From positions 343,798-407,797 of the forward strand of contig CM054155.1 of assembly GCA_028751875.1 (NCBI GenBank): DNA of 64,000 bases, read 5' to 3'. Below the pieces are notes generated by a model. It saw nothing but the letters and a program-made list of their open reading frames with translations. It was not told the origin of the DNA and did not search any database. Source of the stretch: Rapana venosa (taxonomy: Eukaryota > Mollusca > Gastropoda > Neogastropoda > Muricidae). Position numbers and translations under genes: made by a program. Below are positions 36,601-48,900 of this stretch, one piece after another (positions within the stretch are counted from its first letter, which is position 1; each line of letters begins with the position of its first letter).

Positions 36601-39600
36601 CAGGCAGCAAGGGAGCAGTGCTGAGTGGTGAGGGAGGAGAAGAGACCCAGTCTGCACTGCACACAGACATGGCGGACTGTGGCAGCAGAGTGGAGATGAC
36701 TGGCCATGCTGATGGAGCAGAAAACAGTGCACTGGACAGAGACACAAAAACTGTTGTTGAAAAGAGGGAAGACACAGGGCAAGAAGGCAGAACAAAAGCA
36801 GCCAGTGAGAAAATGACCGACAGTGCTGAGGAAGCTGAAGGGAGGGACAGCAGAGACAAGGAGCCAGAGTCGTCGTGTGATTCAGAAACCAGTAGCGCTG
36901 TGACTGGCACCATGGGCAAAGAGAAAGACACTGCGGGCGCACAACTGTGTGGTCAGCAAAAACCACCAGCACCCTCTGACAAGAAGGATCAGGCGGTGGC
37001 ATCTGAAAATGCCGGCAGTGAAAAGGGGGATCAGTCACATCCTTGGCCTTCTTCAAGAGACCAGTGACTGAGGGCTGCGCTGCATCACCCACTGACCAGC
37101 AGAAGCCTGTGGACATTCCCAATAGATGAGAAGTCACCGGTGACAAAAGTGACATGGTCAGTGGAGAGTAGATCCCTGTGGACAGGATTCAGCTGAAGTG
37201 AAGTCAGAGACACAGCCAGTCTCTAGCGTGGAGCAGAACAGAGCACAGGACAAGGCCTCTTCACACACAGCAGCAACAGTATCTGAACACAGCACAACAC
37301 AGGTTTCCACAGTGACAGACAGCCAGGAACTGCCAGGAACAACATCCCCTGGAAAGAAAACAGAGGACTGTGAGAGTGCAGACACCCAGGCTGTGACAGC
37401 AAGTACCAGGCCACCTGACAAACCAGCAGCTGAAGCAGCAGCAAGTGGTGGAACTGCAGAGGATTCAGACATAAAGGCGACAACTGAAGTGAGGGACTGC
37501 AAAGACAGCCCAGTGGTTAAAGCCACTGATGGCAGTGCAGAAGGGGGCAAGTCAGACCCGGTGGGAGGAAAGACGGAGGAGAACAAGGCAGAAGCCACAG
37601 AGGCAGACCTTCCCAGCTCCAGACCCTTGCGGAAAAGGAGAGGGCGGGGAGCGGCGGCAGAGAAAGAGGGGGCGTCCGTGCAGCAGCAGCAGCAGCAGCC
37701 TGCAGACGAGGACAGGCCCCGGACGCGAGGCAAGCGGCGGGCAGAGAGTCAGGAAAAAGGGGCCGACTCACAGGAGACACAACAGCAGTCCGCACACAAA
37801 CCTGACACGAAAGCTAAACCCACCCAACGGCAGAATGAAGCTCTTCAAGCCACCGACAAACAGGACAAAAGCAAACCATCAGAAAATGAGGTCCCGGACA
37901 AGCATAGTAAAGCTGACAGCCCTGCCAAGCAGAAGGAAGGCAGCAGTAAAAGTAAGTCCACAGAGGAGGGTGAAGCAGAAAGTCTGGTCAACGGACACAC
38001 AGACATGCAGGAAGACCCTGAGGATGAAGCAGAACCAAAGGATGTGTCACCTTCAAGGCCAATGCGTGGCAGGGGTCGAGGTCGCTCCAGAGGTCGCGGG
38101 GGTCGTGGGGGCAGAGGAGGAAGTCGCGGCGCTAAGCGGACAGCAGCACAGATGGAGGAGGAAGAGATCAGCGCAGCACCGGCAGAGAAACGCGCCAAAC
38201 GGGGCGGGGTGAAGCGACGAGGGGCAGGCGGGCGTCGACAACAGCTGGCCAGGTCAGCAATGGAGAAGGAAGGGGAGAGCAGCAGTGACAGCAACACTCC
38301 GCTGCTCAACAACAAGGGCCACAACAAACCATCCACAGCCAAAGGAGGCAGTCTGAAGAAAATGGCAGGCAGCAGGAAATTGGCCGACACTGCAGACAAG
38401 GATGGTGACTCCTCCAGTTCTGATGACCTACCCCTCAGCAAAGCCGCCAAGGTAAGTTCTACTGACAAGGGCTGGCTGGTTGCCTGGTTGGCTGCCTGGC
38501 TGGTTGCCTGGTTGGCTGCCTGGCTGGTTGGCTGCCTGCCTGGTTGGCTGCCTGCCTGGTTGGCTGCCTGGCTGCCTGCCTGGTTGGCTGCCTGGCTGGT
38601 TGGCTGCCTGGCTGGTTGGCTGCCTGGCTGGTTGGCTGCCTGGCTGGTTGGCTGCCTGCCTGGTTGGCTGCCTGGCTGGTTGGCTGCCTGGCTGGATATG
38701 TATTCAGCTGTTACATTTCTTTTGGGGGCTGCTGCTTTAAAAAAAAAAAAATGTTTATGTGTGGGGAGTAGTGTAAGTAGGTTTATTTGTATATGTAAGT
38801 ATACATGTGGGGATGGGATAGCTCAGTGGTCAGAGCACTCGCTTCCCCCCTGATAAGGTTAAGCAGCGTCGAGCATGGTTACCACTTGGATGGGTGATTT
38901 TCTGCGCGCCGTGGCTCCAGTACAGTCTTCCAGTTCACCCAGCTATAAATTGGTACCTGCTTCTTTAGGGTCAGGGAAGGTAAAGCAGCAAGGGAGAGAA
39001 GATGGGTGCCACCCTCATTATGCTGGCCTCATGAAAAGTTGAGTCTCTGATGCCTCACTCCCCTAAGACCACATAGGTTATGAGACATATTTCCTTTTTT
39101 TTGTGTATAAAGTATAGGTTGTGTGTGTGTGAATTGGTGAAAGCAGGCTGGTTTGGTTTTTCCTGCCTGTAGCTGTACTAAGGAGCAGCAGGGAGCAGGT
39201 GATAGGTACTTTTTTTGGCAGGTGATAGTTCTTTTTTTGGCAGGTGATAGGTACTTTTTTTGGCAGGTGATAGGTACTTTTTTTTGCAGGTGATAGGTAC
39301 TTTTTTTTCATGACAGTGGACCCTGTGTGATCATCTTAACTCAATGGAGTCGCAGTCTTCAGGGCCATTCCGACCCCTCAAATCACACGATTTTTAACAT
39401 TTCAAAACAAATATAGAGAAACAACCAGATAACTTAGGCAAACAAAGTAAAGCGATACAGAAAGAGTAGGATTTGATGTTTACAAATAATCTTACCTTTT
39501 TCTTGGTATACAAACCCTTGAAAGTGATGGGGTATCCAAATAGGTATCCAAAGGGGGGTAAAAACTTATTTTGATGATATGAACACACCCTATGAAACAC

Positions 39601-41181
39601 TTTTAGATGAAGTCTAGAACAAAATTTCCTTGCCACTGATGCTTTGAATCACTGATTTCACATGTGAGAAACACAGGATTACTAGTAGTTGTCACTTTTG
39701 GCACACATTTGCTCCAGAGCACAAAAATAATCACAAAAGTTGTTGACATGAAATTTTGCTGTTTGATGCTGAGAAAGGGAATCTGTACGCTAGTTTAAAT
39801 GCACACATATCAAGATATCAAACACTAGGTCTAAAACTAACACTTCACAGAGGAAAATCACAAAACAGTAAAGTATTTCTTTTTTTTCTCCTATTCTTCA
39901 AATTATTGTGAAGTGTAGTCTGCTTTAGTGTGGTAGATCTCCAAGCAGGGGTCGATGCACAGGGGCTTCTGGCACTGACGACATTGGTATGATGTGCGCT
40001 TGATGTTGTTCTTCAGCTGCTTTTGACTGCACTTTGTCCCCTAGCCCTGGCATAAAACACATGGCAGGTTCTGGACTTGCTCTTCACAATGAAGTGGGCG
40101 AAGTGTTGTGCAGCCAAGCGATTGATATCGTCGCCAGCAGGTACAGCAGCTCCGGTTTCTTCACTGCAGTCTAGGCCTTGCACAGGTCAGCTCACACTGA
40201 TGTTGCAAACTCTTCTTCCAGTGTGACTGGCTTCTTCTTCTGCTGCTGCTTCCTCGTCTTCAGGTAGAGGTAGGGAGCCTGTGTCATGAGGAGAGTGATC
40301 AGGTGGAATGCCAGCTTCTTGCACCACTGGATGGTCTTGCTGTGCATTGGCATGTAGGAAACCACTTGGTCACTGTGGTCAACGCTTGCCATGTTGCCAG
40401 TGTAGTCAACCACAGCTGTTGGCTTCCATTTGTTCTCTGACCTGGACTGTACCTCTTGCATTTCAGGCATGTGGACAGTTGTCAGCACGAACACATCACA
40501 CTTGTCCTTCCAGCGGAGGGCCAGCACCTGGTTCATCCGTCTGTAATCAAACTCACCACTTGCCATTGGCTGTGTGACAAGATCTTTGGGCATGCCAGCT
40601 CGATTGGAACGGACAGTGTCTACAAGACCGGTCTGTCTCCAGGGCAGTCAGGCTGTGGGCCAGGGTGGGGCAGGCGGCAGTAGTAGTTGTCTACATACAT
40701 ACAGCGTGTAGTGCAACCCTTGTCAAGTCAAGTCAAGTCAAAATTTTATTTCCAGATGGTACATTGAATAAGCAATGCATTTGCTTTTTTTCATCAACCC
40801 TTGTTGACCAGTGAATCCAGTAAGTAATGGACAACATCATGGGGCTTGTTGCTGATGCCGGGCTGGCGACACATGATCTTCAGGTTCACACATAGCCCGA
40901 ATCCACTCTCACAAAGCTCTGAATACAGCAGCTTTATGCCCCACTTCACAGGCTTGTCCTTTATGGAGACTCTGAAGGCAGGCCGTCTTTTCCAGGGGCA
41001 GAGAGCCTCGTCCACACAGATGTTCTGCTCAGGCAGGTACACTGTCATGAACATCTGCAACAAAGCACACAGACTTTAAGGGCCACTATCAAATACTGCA
41101 AGTGCTGATGGTTATAATTTCACTGCCACTATCAGAATATAACTTGCTGCTGTCACTGTCAGTGACAACAAAAATATATCC

Positions 41182-41237
<56 letters not shown>

Positions 41238-41251
41238 TTCCTCACTCTCTG

Positions 41252-41346
<95 letters not shown>

Positions 41347-42946
41347 CTCCAGCTGTTCTGCTTTTTCAAACTGGGGTGTGAATGACAAGACTTAGTGCTG
41401 TGCCAACCAATGTAAGGGAAAAAAATCAAAACATACATTATGTGTGTGCATGTACACATGCATATTTATATATATATATATATCTATATATATATCTATC
41501 TATCTATCTATATGGGTTATTCTCAGAAACGTGAGGTTTTTGTGACATAGACCTTGAAAAATAAATGTCATTGGAAGTTTATGCCATTTTGTCATATTTT
41601 AGAGTACTCTATCATAATCTGCACTCTTTTGAAAAAAAAGAAGAATTATTAATTGGTTTCCTTGTATTTGATGAATTAAAGTTCTATTTTTAGCCGTGTT
41701 GTGGTTGTGACATGGAAACCAAAAGTAGCTTAAAGAAATCTGTTTACTCGGAATATCAAACAAAAAACACTCCAAAATGCTGTTGTTTTCATCCATAAAA
41801 CAAATGTAACATTTGGAAGTATGTCAATCACTGACAAAGCATATTTTTGGCTATATTTCTAATGACACTCTAAGACAGTTTTGTATGCCCAGATTTAAAG
41901 TTGGTTTTTTTTGCTAGTGACCACAGGAAGCACCACAAATTAGCCTGAACTTTATCCACAGAATCATATCAATAAAACAACAATTTTCTTTACACAAGAA
42001 TGGAAGCTATTTCAGATTAACGCGTTATAAAAGTAAAATGTTGCGGTTGTGACATGGAAACCACACCCCTCAAAATCACAAACATAAATTTAAACAAAAC
42101 ACACCAACTTAAATTGGAAACAATGCATTCTTGTAACGTTATTCATACTGATTTATCATTTTATAGAGATATATTACGGTTGTGACATGGAAACCACACC
42201 CCTCAAAAGCACAAATCATGAAAGTGTAGCAATTTAAGATCAAATTGAAAAAACACACCATCTTAAATTAGAAACAATGCATTCTTTTAACTTTATTTAC
42301 ATTGATTTATTATGTGAGACTTAGAGTGACATGATATTATATCAATAAACATTACCTACATTTGATTTATCATGCTGGAGTGATATAATATCAATCAACA
42401 CAACTAAGTCCAGTTTCTCTCATCTGACCTAGTGCATCATTCATAATTAATGATAAAATATGAGCTCATGAGCGCATAGTGCTTTTACATCAAGTACAAA
42501 ATGCATTTTTTAAAACACAAAAAACAATGAAATCATATTAATTAATTTTAACATATTTTTTTAATAGTAAAAACAAAAAATGTTGATCAAATTTTGTTAG
42601 GATCCACAATTGATTTCAAATCACCACCTTTGCTGTGTTGTTTTTGGGTGTTATTTTGTGTTTTACAACACTTTAAATAATCAGAATAATGTAATGTTAT
42701 TTCTTCATTTCTTCTTTTATAGGCAATTGAATTCTTTTATTGGCAAATAGAATTCTTCCAGCACTCTCTGCATTTTCCGGTGCTTTTTTTCCACACATGC
42801 AGCTGCTTTTTTGTCCCACATCTAACATGATCTAACATAATTTCAAACTTATTTAGGACTGATAAGCACTCTCTCTCTCGCACGCTTGCACACACATACA
42901 CACGCACGCACGCACGCACACACACACAGACACACACAACCACACA

Positions 42947-42993
<47 letters not shown>

Positions 42994-45900
42994 ACACCCA
43001 TGTGATTTGCTTTATATTGTTAACAGTTTAAAAAAAAAAGTCATAATCACATGCATCCATATGTATAGTGGGCACCCTGCCCCCCTTTATTCTCTATCAT
43101 AAGACTCCCACCTGTTGTAAGATCTACTTTTTTTAGACACTGCTCTTCTTTATAACTGTACCCCCCTCATTAGACTTCTCCTTTATAACTCCTAATTGTG
43201 TGTGTGGTGTGTGAGTAAATAATTGTGTGTGTGTACGCACGCGCGTGTGTGAGAGACAGAGAGATAGAGTGTGTGTGTGTGTATCACTGTATGTGTATGC
43301 GTGAATGTGTGTGTGTGCACGTGGTGTGTGTGTGTAAACACCACAATGAAAATTTTTAAGCATGTGAATTGCTTTTTTTGGTCAATAAATGTTGATTTTT
43401 TTTTGGAAAAGGCATTCATGGTTTCTTGTCATAACCAATTTCATCTGTGGTGTTGCTTTTTGTGTCAATGTGTGTCAGTTGTGTGTTATTTGTTTTGTTA
43501 TCAACGCTTGTCTTGCACATTTAAAGATGAATCGGTTCCAAATGTTGACCAGGATAAAGGAAACCAACGAAAAACAAAACAAAAAAGCCCATCATGATGT
43601 GGTTTTCATCATAACTGATCACGGACTTGAAAAGTTTCATGAATTTGAAAAATGTTAAGCTTAGGACTTCCAGAGGTTTGATCCTTTTGGACTTAAGTGT
43701 TTATGAGGCAGAAATGGCAAACCGCAGTCAGCTTATTGCATCAGTGAGCCATGGAAAGATGTTAGATTAATCTTAATTTTTGAATAAAAATTATCTTTTG
43801 TTTTGCTCACACTATGGACAAAGCACGATTTATTTGCTGTACATCAACATTCTCTTGGAGGATTCCTGCTTTGTCTAGCAATTCTGTAGAATTAATAATA
43901 ATAATAATAATAAATGGAACTTATATAGCGCTATATCTTGCAAAGACAAATCAAAGCGTATGCATTCAACCTAATCTTACACAGTCATGCAATCAATGAT
44001 AAATAATCAATAGTTTAAACAAAACAGAAATTTATAAACATGGTGCGCTGCAGACAAAATCTATGAAATAAAATTGCAATAGTCAAATGTTTTTCAAAAG
44101 CACACACACACATAGGTTGTATACTTTAGCAGGGTGATAGGGCATGGGTTTAGTGAAGGTGGAATAGCTCCAGTCATGCAACCAATAGCGAGTAATAGTT
44201 CTAACAAGTCCAAATGCACACACACACACACACACACACACCCACGTTATACACTTTGGCAGGGTGATGGAATTTTTGGCTGTTGAAAAGCAAGGATAGC
44301 TATGAAATGAAACAGGAGAGGAAATTCTTAGGTTTGAAACAAATATGTCTTGAGGCCAGATTTAAAGGAGTCACAAGAAGGCCTTTGGCGAAGAGAGATA
44401 GGGAGGCCATTCCAAATCGATGGACCAGAAACAGAGAAAGAGCGACGGCCAACAGTGGACTGGTTGAATCTAGGTGTTTGTAAGCACAAGGAATCTGCAG
44501 CAGAGCGAAGGGAACGAGAAGGGGTGTACAGGTGGAGACATTCACAGAGGTAGGAAGGTGCTGTTTTGTGGAGACATTTGTAACAGAGAGTACTGATCTT
44601 ATAGTTTATTCTTTGTGGCACAGGCAGCCAGTGGAGAGATCGCAAGAGAGGGGTAATGTGCTCAGATTTTTTCTTTCTGAGGACTAGTCGAGCTGCAGAG
44701 TTTTGAATACGTTGAAGGGAGTGGATAGATGATGCTGGCAGACCAGACAAAAGAGAATTGCAATAGTCCAGACGCGAAAGAATGAGAGATGCCACGAGTT
44801 TTGATGTTGCCTCTGTGGACAGGTACTTTCGAATTGCACTAATACGTCGTAATTGATAGAAGCAGGACTTGCAGGTCTGGGTGATGAATTTAAAACAGGA
44901 AGTAGGGGGGGGAATCTTAGGTTTGAAATAAATATGTCTTGAGGCTGGATTTAAAAGTGTCATAACTAGGTTTCTGGCGAAGAGAGAGAGGGAGCTCATT
45001 CCAGGTCGTGGACCCGAAATAGAGAAAGAGCGGCGGCCAACAGTGGATTGGTTGAATCTAGGTATTCGTAGGCACAAGGTATTAGCAGTAGAGCGGAGGG
45101 AACGTGAAGGAGTGTACAGGTTAAGACATTCACAGAGGTAGGAGGGTGCAGTTTTTTCTTTCTGAGGACTAGTCGAGCTGTAGAGTTTTGAATACGTTGA
45201 AGGGAGTGGATAGATGATGCTGGCAGACCAGACAAAAGAGAATTGCAATAGTCCAGACGTGAAAGAATGAGAGATGCCACGAGTTTTGATGTTGCATCGG
45301 TGGACAGGTACTTTCAAATTGCACTAATATGGCGTAATTGATAGTAGCACGATTGACAGGTCTGGGTGATGAATTTTTTCATAGAGAATGTGTTGTCGAT
45401 AACAACACCTAGATACTTCACAGCAGTGGATAGAGGGACTGATGTATTGCCAAGTTCTATTGAAGCTGTTGTAATGGAAGAGAGTTTGTGTTTGGTCCCT
45501 ACAAGCATGGCTTCGGTTTTATCTGCATTTAGCTGTAATTTGTTCTGTGTCATCCAGTTTTGAATATCTTCAAAGCAGCGGGCCATATTTGTCAGGAGAG
45601 AAGGCAGATTTTCAGGAGTAACAGTAACACTGCTTTGAAGATGCATTTGTTGTTAAGGAAAACATGTTCTTTGATCTTTTGGTAATATCAACATCCGATT
45701 TAATCTAAACCTCTTCTGTGACAAAATTGCTCTATGATAAACTTGTGATGTATTTTGCGAAGTCGTCAGTATTCATTTATATGTATGTTGTATGTATCAA
45801 AAAATGATGCATGGAAGAGAACACCAAGTGCAAGGCGATAGTCTCTCAATCCAAAGTTTGAGTAACTATTGTATGCTACAGAAAATATTGCCAAAAGAAC

Positions 45901-48900
45901 ATATTCTGTAAAGAACAGAAGTAAATGATAGATGCTGTAAAAGACAATGCTGTAAAGCCATAATCTGTCATTAGCAACAAATGAAAGATGTATGCTGTGT
46001 TGTTTTTTCACAGAGACATTGCTGAAAACCCAGGATTAGATAAAAATAAATGAAAGCTGCATGCTGCAGAAGATAATACTGAAAGGACATATTCTGTAAA
46101 TTTATATTTATTTCAAAAATGCTTTTTGCTGCAGAAAAAGAAGATTGTGGGAGAAGACAGCAGTGACTTTGAGCCTGAAGAACCCATCGCCCCCAGCAAG
46201 AAAAGTCGCGGTGGCAAAACTTCCAAACCTGCCAGTAAGATCAAGAAAAAGGAAGAATTGGGGGAGAAAGACAGTGACTCGGCGGCTGTACTGTCAGCGT
46301 ACAGCACACGCCGCAGCTTGCGGATTCAGACCATGAAGAAGAAAGAGCCGGACCCTGACTTTGACATCCTGAGTGAGGCCGAGCAGAGTGGTGAGCTGTC
46401 CTCGGAAGTGGAGCTGCCCACAGAGGAGGACTCTGAGGATGACGACTTTAAACCCCACCAGGGCCGCAACAGACGCCGACAGGCAGCCTTGAAAAGTGAG
46501 TGCTTCTGTGGGTCGTGTTGCATGCAGCATGGGGTGTCTGGAATCCTACTAGCATTGAGAGGTTTGCTTTTGTAACACATAAATGGTGGGTAGTATTGGA
46601 CAGCAGCGTTTTGAAATGGTGAAGGGGTCTGGGTATACACACTGTCTGCACATGCTTACCATCACTGCACTCATACATAAGCAGCATGTTTACATGCATA
46701 TATATGCAATGTTCTTTTATGCAAATTTGCAAAAATCATGAGGGAGAAGAGGGGAGAGGAGATGTAGATAGGGAGGAGGGGGGGGGGGGTGAAGATGGGA
46801 AGGTGGGAGGGGGTAGGTGGGGAAAGAGGGGATCCTGGTGCCAGAAAGCTGTTTTCCTCAGGCCAGTCACATATGTCTTTTTTCTGGCCACAATCAGCTC
46901 ACCACAATCAGCTCACCACTTCTTCTTCTTCTTCCTTTTGTGTCATGTTTCTCCCAGGGGAGGTTTGACATTGATGAGCCTTCTCCATCTCTGTTTTGAG
47001 CTTCCTCCTTATTTATGCCCCTTTCTCTAAGATCATCTGCAATACAGGCAGCCCAGGTTTTGCTAGGTCTTCCCTTTGGTCTCTTTCCATCCACTACGAA
47101 GTTCATTGCTCTTTTTATGATGTGGTGGTCTGCTTTCCGTTGAACATGCCCAAACCAGCGCTGTCTATTGGTACTAGCTGCAGACTTCAGATCATCAATT
47201 TTGCACATTCTCCATAGTTCTTCATTTGTGATCCTGTGTTCCCATTTGATCTCTGTCATGTAGCGTGTTCCCATTTGATCTCTGTCATGTAGCGTAGCAT
47301 TTGTTTTTCACAGCTCTTCAACAAACGTTTGACGGTTTTTGTGAAAACCCACGACTCCAAGCCATACAGGAGAACAGGTCTGATGCAGGCCTTATATATC
47401 AGACAGCGTCTCTCCAGTGGGATTTTCTGATTTCCTAGCAGACTTGCCAATTCTTTCTATTTCATCCAAGCACTCGCAATCCTGGTTCTGACACTGTGAC
47501 AGCTAACTCAGATTTTGCTTCGCAGCTCATCATCTCTCCCAGGTAGCAGAATTCGTCTACCACTTCTACCTTCCCTTGTTCAAATTCTAGCTCCTCCTTT
47601 CCTGCATCCGTATTGTCTTCACCCTTCTTATTCATACAACTGGGGCAGATAAGATGATCAAAGGAGACTTGTAAGGTAAGGTTAAAAGAGACGAGTTGTT
47701 TAAAAACACAACAAAATGCACACCCAGCTACACAGCATGAAAGGACTCCATAAATGGTGAACGCCATGAAACAGCTGTGTACCTGTGTGGTAGTTAGAAG
47801 ATGTCAACATTGATTTCTCCTCTTTTACCTGTGTGGTAGTTACAAGATGTCAACATTGATTTCTCCTCTTTTACCTGTGTGGTAGTTACAAGATGTCAAC
47901 ATTGATTTCTCCTCTTTTACCTGTGTGGTAGTTACAAGATGTCAACATTGATTTCTCCTCTTTTACCTGTGTGGTAGTTACAAGATGTCAACATTGATTT
48001 CTCCTCTTTTACCTGTGTGGTAGTTACAAGATGTCAACATTGATTTCTCCTCTTTTACCTGTGATAGATTGAAGATGTCAACAAGGATTTCTCCTCTTTT
48101 ACCTGTGTGGTAGTTACAAGATGTCAACATTGATTTCTCCTCTTTTACCTGTGATAGATTGAAGATGTCAACAAGGATTTCTCCTCTTTTACCTGTGTGG
48201 TAGTTAGAAGATGTCAACATTGATTTCTCCTCTTTTACCTGTGTGGTAGTTAGAAGATGTCAACAAGGATTTCTCCTCTTTTACCTGTGTGGTAGTTACA
48301 AGATGTCAACATTGATTTCTCCTCTTTTACCTGTGTGGTAGTTACAAGATGTCAACAATGATTTCTCCTCTTTTACCTGTGTGGTAGTTAGAAGATGTCA
48401 ACAAGGATTTCTCCTCTTTTACCTGTGTGGTAGTTACAAGATGTCAACATTGATTTCTCCTCTTTTACCTGTGTGGTAGTTACAAGATGTCAACATTGAT
48501 TTCTCCTCTTTTACCTGTGTGGTAGTTAGAAGATGTCAACAGTGATTTCTCCTCTTTTACCTGTGATAGATTGAAGATGTCAACAAGGATTTTGTTCTCT
48601 CTCCCCCCTCCCTCCCCCCTTTTGACTTTTGTGGTATGATAGATTGAAGATGGAAACAGTGATTGATAGATTGAAGATGTTAACAGTGATTGATAGATTG
48701 GAGATGTCAACAGTGATTGATAGATTGGAGATGTCAACAGTGATTGATAGATTGGAGATGTTAACAGTGATTGATAGGTTGGAGATGTCAACAGTGATTG
48801 ATAGGTTGGAGATGTTATGTCAACAGTGATTGATAGATTGGAGATGTTAACAGTGATTGATAGATTGGAGATGTCAACAGTGATTGATAGATTGGAGATG

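Noticed and set aside
37958..38853. Tail of the RSF1 frame beyond 38451 ([10 protein letters not shown] repeats)
   Set aside because: It continues past a good gtaagt donor into the GGCTGGTT array; the next exon joins in phase from 38451.
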